The notes beneath the pieces were generated by a model that was given only the letters and a program-made list of their open reading frames with translations, did no database searches and was not told where the DNA came from. Shown piece after piece: positions 1 to 7,104 of a stretch of 64,000 nt of DNA. The translations under genes were made by a program, and so were the position numbers. The stretch covers positions 3,348,001 through 3,412,000 of the forward strand of contig OZ252253.1 in the NCBI GenBank assembly GCA_965249775.1. Reading direction: 5' to 3'. The number at the start of each line of letters is the position of its first letter. Position 1 is the stretch's first letter. This stretch comes from UBA822 sp965249775 (lineage in GTDB: Bacteria; Gemmatimonadota; Gemmatimonadetes; Longimicrobiales; Gaopeijiaceae).

Positions 1-1
1 G

Positions 2-307
2 CGGGGCCATTTGGGCTACCAGCTCACGCGGACGGAGATCGAAGCGAGGGATCCCATAGTCACGACCAGCCTCCTGCGGAGCCGCATGGGCGTGGGGGTA
101 ATTGAGGGAACCTTCGGCCCGCCGACCGTCAGAGGGCGGGCCAATTGTCGCTTACTAATCTACTTGGATGGGCTACGGATCGACTGGGACTTCAACACGA
201 TCCCCCCCGAGTGGCTAGAGGGGATGGAGGTCATCAAAGAACCGTACGTGCCCCCCCAGTACTTTTCGGGGGGTTGCGGCGTCGTACTCATCTGGACGAC
301 GAGGTGA
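2..307 (+). CDS. C-terminal end of a TonB-plug/carboxypeptidase-regulatory-type surface protein (5' partial)
   Basis: The reading frame is open to the left edge, so the start lies outside the window; a TTG at 11 is only the first possible start inside it. The visible end has the pattern of a short plug-like domain: a strand with a YLDG motif, then 'IPPEWLEGMEVIKEP', then a Gly/Cys-rich turn and a hydrophobic 'GVVLIWTTR' end. That ending is familiar from secreted proteins of Gemmatimonadota and Acidobacteriota that carry an N-terminal carboxypeptidase-regulatory domain followed by a TonB-plug-like domain. The domain assignment rests on the last 100 residues only, so the full function is not known. 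No neighbour on the same strand lies close enough to suggest an operon. Confidence 0.6.
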   Translation, partial: RGHLGYQLTRTEIEARDPIVTTSLLRSRMGVGVIEGTFGPPTVRGRANCRLLIYLDGLRIDWDFNTIPPEWLEGMEVIKEPYVPPQYFSGGCGVVLIWTTR

Positions 308-509
308 CTGAGTCGGAGGTGGCCGTCTTCTCGTTCGGCGGTGCGAGATGCACGTTGGCCACCGCAGGGTCAGTGATTCACCGAGCCGCTGCCGGCTCTC
401 TACTTGCGTCCCGAGCGGCTCGGGGGTGGTGAACGCCCAGCTGATTCTGCAGATCCCTTAGACCGCCCGTTGCTAATCGTTCCGGATCAGAACCAAGAGG
501 AGGTGGGTC

Positions 510-947
510 ATGTCATCACAGAATGTGGAGACCTTGCGTGCGGCGCATCAGGCCTTCAACAGCCGCGACTTCGACGGGTTTGTGAGCAAGATGATCGCAA
601 GTTGCACTTATCGTGATCAAGCTCGCAATGTCACCTTCACAGGACGCGACGGCTTCAAAGAGTTCATGCAAGGCTGGGCGGGCGCGTTTTCCAACGCTAC
701 GGTTACCGACCCAACTTACCTGGACGCCGGCGACACCGTGATCGCTCAGTTCAAGGGGCGAGGCGTCAACGACGGCGCGTTCGGAGACCTCCCCGCGACC
801 GGTCGGGAGATCAACGTCTCTTTCTGCGAGCTCATGCGTTTCGACGACAATGGCCAGATCGTATCCGGCGGCATTTACTATGATCAGGTCACGCTGATGA
901 CGCAGCTTGGCCACATTGAGCCGTCTGCGGACGCTGCGACTGGTTAG
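510..947 (+). CDS. SnoaL-like / NTF2-fold protein
   Basis: This is a 145-residue single-domain protein. The N-terminus ('VETLRAAHQAFNSRDFDGF'), the middle 'GRDGFKEFMQGWAGAF' and the end 'RFDDNGQIVSGGIYYD' follow the SnoaL-like polyketide-cyclase/NTF2 pattern: a cone-shaped alpha+beta barrel with a small-molecule pocket. Members include ester cyclases, isomerases and many proteins of unknown substrate, so the reaction cannot be named. The start is supported by a strong AGGAGG about eight bases upstream. No signal peptide is visible, so it should be cytoplasmic. It stands alone and converges on the PQQ-propeller gene. Confidence 0.8.
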   Translation: MSSQNVETLRAAHQAFNSRDFDGFVSKMIASCTYRDQARNVTFTGRDGFKEFMQGWAGAFSNATVTDPTYLDAGDTVIAQFKGRGVNDGAFGDLPATGREINVSFCELMRFDDNGQIVSGGIYYDQVTLMTQLGHIEPSADAATG

Positions 948-1013
948 TCTGTGCGGCGGGGGCCGACCGAAGAGCGACCCGATCGGAGCAACGAGGCTAT
1001 TGGCCCCCCCCCG

Positions 1014-2615
1014 TCACTCCAGGCCGAAAGCGAGCAGCACGTTCCCTGCCCGGCTGCCGATAAAGGCGTAGCCGCTGTTGACGTAGAGCATCCCGTCGAC
1101 GATCACGGGTCCGGACGCGTTAAGCGATCCTCCTGACGCCGGCACACCGTTCACCGTGTCGAAGTCGCGGTTCGTGTCGTAGATCCAGATGATCTCGCCA
1201 CTCTCCGCCGAGTGAGCCCGAAGACCGCCATCGTTGGACCCCGAGAACACGACGCCGGGGATCGCCGAGACAGCGGCCGCGAGGGCCGCGTCACAGCCGC
1301 TCATAAAGCCGGACCGGATGCCGGACTCGGCGCAGATCGGAGGTGGCGGCTCGGCTTTCCAGACCAACTCGCCCGTTCTCAGACGGACGGCCGACAGCCC
1401 GCCGGGCGCCGGCGTAAGCAGGTCCGAGTTGGCGAAATAGGCATTGTCGCCGTCGACGGCGAAGCCCCATTCGATCCCCCCGAGTGCGCTGCCTGCGCCA
1501 GCCCGGTACTCCCAGACGATGGCGCCATCGCGGTCCGGGTCGAGGCCGTAGGTCATGCCCGACTTCTGACCGATCACGAGGAGGTCGCTCCCGGTCGACA
1601 GCGTGACGAGCACGGGAGAGGCGCCGAAGTCGAAGTCGGGGCCCTCGTCCTCCGGACAGTTTGGGTTGGCTCCACCACAACCAAGGATGAACGCGTCTGC
1701 GGGGGTCAGCTGGTTCCACCAGCGGATCTCGCCGCTGTCGAGCTCGAAGGCGACGATCGCATCGCTCGTCTCGGCGGCCGGCTGCGTGTAAGCGTTGCCG
1801 GTGGCGGCGTAGATGAGACCGCGGCTGGCGTCGATAGTGGGCGCCCCCCAGATCGCGGCGCCCGCCGGACCCGAAAGTGTCGTGCCATTCGGGCCGGTGC
1901 CCCTGCGCGCCGGTTCGGTAGGAATGGTGAAAGACTTCCAGATCTGATCGCCGGTCGCCGCGTCGAGCGCCACGACGCTGCCTCGGAACGTGCAGCAGCC
2001 GTAGCTCGGCTGACCGGCCAGCGCTTCCTCGATGGACGACACCGGCACATAGAGACGACCCTCATGTAGCGTCGGCGCCCCGGTGATGCGGGCCGCGGGG
2101 TGGCTCTCGACGTCCCGGCTCCATATTTCCGTGCCGGTCTCCGCGTCGATCGCATAGACGCGCGCATCGAGGTCGCCGAAGAACAGCGCGTGGCCGTCAC
2201 CGAACTCGCCGACGGAGATCGCCGTTCGCACGCTGGTACCGGCCGTGTAGGTCCAGTGAGTGCAGCCGGTCATCGCGTCGAGGGCATAGACGAGACCGTT
2301 CTCGCTTCCGACGAAGAGGCGCCCGCCGGCGACCGCCGGTTGCGCCCACGCTGAGGTCGACTCCGGGAACCCGAACGCCCACTTCAGCGTGAGGTTCGGC
2401 ACTTGGTTGAAGTCGAGCCCAGCGCTCTCCGCCGGCTGGAATCGGAGGTTCTCGCGGCTCACGCCCCATCCACTCCAGTGGGGGCCACTGAGCGGGTCCA
2501 CAAGTGCCGGTGTGCTCTCGCACAGACCGACGACCGGGTCAGGATCCTGCGCGGCGGCCGCGACGGTGCCGCAAAGCACAAACATCAGGACCAAGGTACC
2601 GAGTCGTGTCTTCAT
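1014..2615 (-). CDS. Secreted PQQ-binding-like beta-propeller protein (polyvinyl-alcohol-dehydrogenase type)
   Basis: The product has 533 residues with a Sec signal peptide ending near 'AAAAQ' (about residue 23). Repeated 'VYALDAxTG', 'VYAIDAETGTEIW' and 'VVALDAATGDQIW' blades are the tryptophan-docking repeats of quinoprotein propellers. Cys residues near the N-terminus and in 'CGGANPNCPEDEG' and 'YGCCTF' look like disulfides. Polyvinyl alcohol dehydrogenases of this family often carry a haem-c domain, but no CxxCH is present here, so an external electron acceptor would be needed. PQQ binding and substrate are inferred from the family. The start has a GAGAGG just upstream, within a repeat array described separately. 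Confidence 0.8.
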   Translation of the reverse strand: MKTRLGTLVLMFVLCGTVAAAAQDPDPVVGLCESTPALVDPLSGPHWSGWGVSRENLRFQPAESAGLDFNQVPNLTLKWAFGFPESTSAWAQPAVAGGRLFVGSENGLVYALDAMTGCTHWTYTAGTSVRTAISVGEFGDGHALFFGDLDARVYAIDAETGTEIWSRDVESHPAARITGAPTLHEGRLYVPVSSIEEALAGQPSYGCCTFRGSVVALDAATGDQIWKSFTIPTEPARRGTGPNGTTLSGPAGAAIWGAPTIDASRGLIYAATGNAYTQPAAETSDAIVAFELDSGEIRWWNQLTPADAFILGCGGANPNCPEDEGPDFDFGASPVLVTLSTGSDLLVIGQKSGMTYGLDPDRDGAIVWEYRAGAGSALGGIEWGFAVDGDNAYFANSDLLTPAPGGLSAVRLRTGELVWKAEPPPPICAESGIRSGFMSGCDAALAAAVSAIPGVVFSGSNDGGLRAHSAESGEIIWIYDTNRDFDTVNGVPASGGSLNASGPVIVDGMLYVNSGYAFIGSRAGNVLLAFGLE

Positions 2616-2618
2616 ATG

Positions 2619-2668
2619 GCCTCTCTATGATGCTCTCTCTATACGAACATGCCTCTCTATACGAACGT
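2619..2668 (-). repeat. 18-19 bp tandem repeat covering the ribosome binding site of the PQQ-propeller gene
   Basis: Read on the minus strand, the unit GTTCGTATAGAGAGGCAT occurs twice (2651-2668 and 2632-2650) and a shortened third copy (2619-2631) ends three bases before the ATG. The GAGAGG in the last copy is the likely ribosome binding site, so the array duplicates it. The first copy boundary also creates a tiny frame ATG-TTC-GTA-TAG. What the array does is unknown. Confidence 0.75.
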
Positions 2669-2757
2669 GCCGAATCGTGTGTTTCGTTTGCCCTCCGTTT
2701 GGCACAAGCTTATGGGGAGGGATAGGAAAAACAAAGTCCATTGCCGGATCGGGATTA

Positions 2758-3270
2758 ATGCAGCCAATCCTAGAGAAGGTCGCCGATCACGTCTTCCCCC
2801 GTCGGGCGGCGACGCTCGTGGGAGTCGTCGTCGGGATCGCCATAGGAATCGGGAACGCGGTGCTAGGCGTGATCTTCCCCTCGTGGCTCGCCACCCTGGG
2901 GCTGTTGTGCGCGGCCTTGGCAGTGGTCCTCGTCCTCCATGAAGGCCTGCACGGAGCCGTTGGGATGCTGTTCGGCTACCGGCCCATCTTCGGCATGCAG
3001 CCCCCGCTCGTGTTCACCACGTTCGAGGAAAAGATCGCTCGCAATCACCTCGTTGCCATCGCGCTGGCGCCTCTGGTGATTCTGGACGCTGTCTTCGTGG
3101 CGGCCTTCGTGCTAGTTCCCGGCGACATCTTCTGGAATCTCTGCTTTGCGGTGAACACCATCGGCGCCGTAGGCGATGTGTGGATCACTGCGAGGATCCT
3201 GCGCCACCCTCCTGAGACGGTCTTTCAGGACACCAAGAGCGGGGTGGAAGCGTGGCGGCCACTGGCCTGA
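2758..3270 (+). CDS. DUF3267-like membrane zincin (putative metallopeptidase)
   Basis: The product has 170 residues with four hydrophobic stretches (about residues 18-37, 41-60, 100-122 and 128-148). Between the second and third lies 'LHEGLHGAVG', an HExxH zinc site in a membrane context, and 'ARNHLVAIALAPL' follows. That layout matches the DUF3267 family of putative zincin peptidases. The substrate is unknown. I chose the ATG at 2758 because the membrane protein begins there; an upstream extension back to about 2389 runs antisense through the PQQ gene's 5' end and is not convincing. The ribosome binding site is weak. The last 19 bases overlap the ATPase gene, suggesting co-expression. Confidence 0.65.
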   Translation: MQPILEKVADHVFPRRAATLVGVVVGIAIGIGNAVLGVIFPSWLATLGLLCAALAVVLVLHEGLHGAVGMLFGYRPIFGMQPPLVFTTFEEKIARNHLVAIALAPLVILDAVFVAAFVLVPGDIFWNLCFAVNTIGAVGDVWITARILRHPPETVFQDTKSGVEAWRPLA

Positions 3271-4202
3271 CATCCGGTCCGCTCGTGGACATTGAAGATG
3301 AGTTTCCCGAGTTTGGACGCCCGGGGCGATCGCCCTTCCGACGAACCGAATCCACAGAGGAGCTCACGCTGTCCGCCCAGATCCCCCTGAGGAGAGTCGA
3401 GCTCCAGCTTCCGGAGGACGACGGAAGTCCTGCTGCGTTCCCTTTCTCTGTGTCGGCGCTCCAGGGCCTCGACACCCTCGACTTCAGCGGACCCGTCTGT
3501 TGTTTCGTGGGCGAGAACGGGTCCGGAAAGTCCACCCTCATGGAGGCGCTAGCCATCGCCACAGGGCTCCCGACGGTGGGGGCGGTGAGCGCTTCCAGGG
3601 ATCGCAGCCTGGAGGCTCAGGGCCGGCTGGCCCGGTGCCTGAAGCTCGTCTGGAACAGGCGGACACACCGGGGATTCTTTCTCCGGGCCGAGGACTTCTT
3701 CGGATTCGCTCGCCGGCTGTCAGAGATGCGGACGGAGTTCCAGGAGGAGCTCCAAGAGATCGACGAGACCTACCGGGATCGCTCGGCGATGGCGCGCATG
3801 CTCGCGAAGCTGCCCGCAGCCCGCTCGGTGTGGGAGATGGAGGACCGCTACGGTAAAGATCTGGATGCCAACTCCCATGGGGAGAGCTTCCTGAAGCTAT
3901 TCCAATCTCGTCTGGTCCCCGGGGGTCTTTACCTCCTGGACGAGCCTGAGGCTGCCCTGTCTCCACAGAGCCAGCTCGCCTTTCTGACCATGGTCAAGGA
4001 CAGCGTGGACGACGGATCTCAATTCCTCATCGCCACGCACTCACCGATCCTCATGGCGATCCCGGGTGCCACGATCTACAGCTTCGATCAACGCCCGGTG
4101 GACGCGATGGAGTTCGAGGACCTGGAGCACGTGAGCCTCATGCGGGATTTTCTGGCTCAGCCGGAGCGCTTCCTTCGGCACCTCTGGACGGACGGCGACT
4201 GA
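3252..4202 (+). CDS. Predicted AAA-type ATPase (COG3910-like)
   Basis: The product has 316 residues. A Walker A motif 'GENGSGKST' sits near residue 88, a Walker B 'LYLLDEPEAALS' near 228, and a histidine switch 'IATHSPILMAIPGATIY' near 261, which is the arrangement of ABC/SMC-like predicted ATPases of COG3910. No membrane segment or separate nuclease domain is visible. The start is a GTG overlapping the zincin gene by 19 bases in another frame, so the two are likely translated from one transcript. The partner and cellular role are not known; family members are often annotated only as ATP-binding proteins. Confidence 0.75.
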   Translation: MAATGLTSGPLVDIEDEFPEFGRPGRSPFRRTESTEELTLSAQIPLRRVELQLPEDDGSPAAFPFSVSALQGLDTLDFSGPVCCFVGENGSGKSTLMEALAIATGLPTVGAVSASRDRSLEAQGRLARCLKLVWNRRTHRGFFLRAEDFFGFARRLSEMRTEFQEELQEIDETYRDRSAMARMLAKLPAARSVWEMEDRYGKDLDANSHGESFLKLFQSRLVPGGLYLLDEPEAALSPQSQLAFLTMVKDSVDDGSQFLIATHSPILMAIPGATIYSFDQRPVDAMEFEDLEHVSLMRDFLAQPERFLRHLWTDGD

Positions 4203-4228
4203 GGAGGCGCTCTATATAACGGCGGCTT

Positions 4229-5773
4229 CTACCGGCCCGGCGGCGGCGCGTAGATGTCGATTACGGGAGGTCTTTCTCCCTCTGTCGGAATGCCGGCCGC
4301 AACCATCAGAGGCGTAATCGCCTCGATGGTTGGGCGCGAGGGTCTCGGAAGCCCGAACCGGTAGCCCTCGGCAATGAACAGTGGCGTCCATCCCCGGTGG
4401 TTCTCTCGCTTCCAGATGTGGGGGTCGGCTCCGTTGTCGGCCAGCAGGTCGACAACCGCCGGGAACATCCCGTACGCCGCGCCGTGCATTGCAGTGTCGT
4501 TCTCGTCGTTGACCGTGTTGACGTCGCCGCCCAGCTCGATCATCAACCGAGTGGCCTCCAGCACTTCGAGCTCTGTTCCGGCCTCTTCCTCCGGGGCCGT
4601 CGTGCCGAGGCCGGCTGCGGCCATCAGCGGCGTGGTGCCCCTGAGATTCGGTGTGAACGGGTCGGCGCCAAGCTCGAGAAACAGCCGCATCAAGATGACG
4701 TCCGCCCGGTCGGCGGCCATGAGGAACGGAGTGGCGCCTCCCGACCTGAGCCGAGACGCAGAATTCGGCTGGCGGGGCGCCTCTTCATCCAGGCGCAGAT
4801 TCACGTCCGCTCCCAACGCCACGAGTGCCCGGACGAACTCGAGGCTGGTCAGGTCGCCAGACCCGATCGGAGCCGGATCGCCCCGGTCGCTGGCATCCGG
4901 CTTCCGCACCCAGCTCATCGTGTGCAGCGGCGCGAAGCCGGTCAGCTGGTCGTTCGGATCGGCGCCAGCCTCGATCAGTGCGACCGAGAGCTCGAAGTGG
5001 CCGTTCCGGACCGCCATGAGCAACGGAGTCATGCCACGGGCTATTGGCTGCGTGCTCGCATTGTTGTCCGCCCGCGCCGTCCGTTGCCTCCTACGCTGAA
5101 GGACCTCATTCACGTCGACCCCTGCTTCGAGGAGCGCTTGCGCAACATCGATGTGGCCCTCGCGCGCGGCGAAGAACATGGGATTGAATCCGGACCCCAG
5201 CCTGGCGTGCACGTCGGCCCCGGCATCGATGAGGGCCTCGACGACCGGCACGTGGCCCTCGGCCGCTGCCCACATGAGCGCGGTCTGCTCGCGCCGCTCC
5301 TGTGCGTTGGGATCGGCGTCCTTGGCAAGGAGCGCTTCCACCGCTTCCAGGCTTCCGGTGCGAGCGGCGATCATGAGGACGGTTTCCCCACCCTCGAGGG
5401 ACTCGTTCGCGTCGGCGCCTGATTCGAGCAGGAGCCTCACGACGGACGCGTTGCCGTTCGTGGAGGCCGTGGCAAGCGGCGGCACGCCGTAGCGGTTCTC
5501 CGCGTTGACGTCGGCACCGGACCGCATCAGCAGTCCGGCCATATCAGCGTCGTCGTGATACACGGCCCAGTGCAGCGCCGTCATGCCATCGACCTGCGCG
5601 GCGTTGACGTCCGCACCGTCCTGAAGCAAACCGCGGATGAGCGCCCCATCGCGCATCTCGGCCGCGTCAGCCAGAGTCGGGGCGTAAGCCTCGGTCTGGA
5701 CCTGGGCCTGGGCCTGGGCAGGCCCGGCCGCCCCGGCCAGCCCGAGAGCCAGGATAGCGAGTCTGGCGATCAT
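4229..5773 (-). CDS. Secreted ankyrin-repeat protein
   Basis: The product has 514 residues with a Sec signal peptide ('MIARLAILALGLAGAAGPAQA') followed by about eleven ankyrin repeats with typical 'G.TALHWAVYHDDADMAGLLMRSGADVNA' spacing, ending with a short Pro-rich tail. Ankyrin repeats bind proteins; the fold should be periplasmic or surface-exposed. It is the last gene of a three-gene unit: its ATG overlaps the stop of the DUF1552 gene by four bases (ATGA), so translation is coupled. Just after the signal peptide a run of Q/A codons ('AQAQAQVQ') comes from a 6-bp DNA repeat. Confidence 0.88.
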   Translation of the reverse strand: MIARLAILALGLAGAAGPAQAQAQVQTEAYAPTLADAAEMRDGALIRGLLQDGADVNAAQVDGMTALHWAVYHDDADMAGLLMRSGADVNAENRYGVPPLATASTNGNASVVRLLLESGADANESLEGGETVLMIAARTGSLEAVEALLAKDADPNAQERREQTALMWAAAEGHVPVVEALIDAGADVHARLGSGFNPMFFAAREGHIDVAQALLEAGVDVNEVLQRRRQRTARADNNASTQPIARGMTPLLMAVRNGHFELSVALIEAGADPNDQLTGFAPLHTMSWVRKPDASDRGDPAPIGSGDLTSLEFVRALVALGADVNLRLDEEAPRQPNSASRLRSGGATPFLMAADRADVILMRLFLELGADPFTPNLRGTTPLMAAAGLGTTAPEEEAGTELEVLEATRLMIELGGDVNTVNDENDTAMHGAAYGMFPAVVDLLADNGADPHIWKRENHRGWTPLFIAEGYRFGLPRPSRPTIEAITPLMVAAGIPTEGERPPVIDIYAPPPGR

Positions 5774-7104
5774 ACCGGGACCTCCTCGAAGAGGTCTTCG
5801 ATCTTACCGGTGCTATCGCCGAACGAATCCAGATGCACGCCTGCGCGGTCCAGCAGCGTCAGGTGGAGATTGGCCAATGGTGTCCCATCTTCATATCGGA
5901 TGTGCTGTCCACCCTTCATGCCGGTTGCGGCTCCGCCCGCGACGAGAATCGGGAGGTTCACGTGGTCGTGCAGACTTGGGTTCCCCATGCCGCTTCCGTA
6001 CAGGTAGATCGTGTTGTCGAGCAGCGAACCCTCGCCGTCCGGAGTGGACTCCAGCTTCTCGAGAAAGCGCGCGAACAGTGACACGTGGAACGTGTTGATC
6101 TTGCTGATTTTCTCGACCTTTACCGGATCACCACCGTGGTGACTGGTCGGATGGTGTGGCTCGGGAACGCCGATTTCCGGATACGTGCGGTTACTCAGCT
6201 CGCGCGTGAGCTGGAAGCTGATGACCCTCGTGATATCCGCCTGAAGGGCGAGCACTTGCAGGTCGAACATGAGCGAGGCGTGATCCTCGAACGAAGCCGG
6301 TACGCCCACCGGACGGTCGACGTCGGGTGACAGATTGGCTGCGCCCTCCGCTTCGGCCCGCTGGATCTGACGCTCGATCTCTCGGACGCTGTCGAGGTAC
6401 TGGTCGACACGGACGCGGTCGCTCGTCCCCACCTCCCGCTTGAGGCGCCCGATGTCTTCGCGGAACGAATCGAGCAGGCTGGAACGGCTTCGCAGCGACG
6501 CTTCGCGCTCGGCCTGGCTTCCGCCCTCACCGAAGAGCCGCTCGAACACGATGCGCGGGTGTGCTTCCGAGGGAAGCGGCGTGGTCGGTGAAGACCACGA
6601 CAGGTTGTTCTGATAGACGCAGGCGTATCCGTTGTTGCACACGCCGGCGAGCGGGTTCAAGTCAACCGACAGCTCGAGCGACGGCAGTCGCGTGTCTTGA
6701 CCGATCTGCTTCGCCGCGACCTGGTCGATGGTCGTTCCTAAATGGTAGTCCGAGCTCTCCGTGTGCTTGGCAAAGGCCGCGCTCAAGAATCCCGAGTTCG
6801 AGGTGTCGTGCGTGCCCGGGTAGGAGTTCTGCAACTCGGTGTTGGTGACAACCGTCACGTGCTTCTTCACCGACTCGAGCGGGCTGAGAATGGGTGTCAA
6901 CTCACCGAGTACGTCCCCTCCCTGTGGCGTCCAGCGCGCATGATCGGTCCCCATTGGTATGAACACGAACCCCATTCGGGGCACGGGGTTGGCCGCCGTC
7001 TTCGACAGGGCGGTCGCCGCGGGGATCATCGCGTCGAGCAGAGGCAGCGCCAGCACGCCCTTCAGGAACGTGCGCCTTGGTAGGGCCTTCTTGGTGATGA
7101 TCAT
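5770..7104 (-). CDS. DUF1552 family exported protein
   Basis: The product has 444 residues. The N-terminus 'KKALPRRTFLKGVLALPLLDAMIPAATA' is a twin-arginine signal. The body matches DUF1552, a family related to DUF1501 sulfatase-like proteins: 'RMGFVFIPMGTDHARWTP', 'NTELQNSYPGTHDTSNSGFL', 'LARFLEKLESTPDGEGSLLDNT' and 'HVNLPILVAGG'. In Planctomycetes, Verrucomicrobia and related phyla this family is encoded directly downstream of a DUF1592-type cytochrome-like protein, exactly as here. The biochemical role is not established. Both ends overlap their neighbours by four bases. Confidence 0.88.
   Translation of the reverse strand: MIITKKALPRRTFLKGVLALPLLDAMIPAATALSKTAANPVPRMGFVFIPMGTDHARWTPQGGDVLGELTPILSPLESVKKHVTVVTNTELQNSYPGTHDTSNSGFLSAAFAKHTESSDYHLGTTIDQVAAKQIGQDTRLPSLELSVDLNPLAGVCNNGYACVYQNNLSWSSPTTPLPSEAHPRIVFERLFGEGGSQAEREASLRSRSSLLDSFREDIGRLKREVGTSDRVRVDQYLDSVREIERQIQRAEAEGAANLSPDVDRPVGVPASFEDHASLMFDLQVLALQADITRVISFQLTRELSNRTYPEIGVPEPHHPTSHHGGDPVKVEKISKINTFHVSLFARFLEKLESTPDGEGSLLDNTIYLYGSGMGNPSLHDHVNLPILVAGGAATGMKGGQHIRYEDGTPLANLHLTLLDRAGVHLDSFGDSTGKIEDLFEEVPV

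Noticed and set aside
956..1012. Possible terminator between the SnoaL-like and PQQ genes
   Set aside because: The GGGGGCC and GGCCCCCC arms are separated by about 40 bases and are low-complexity.
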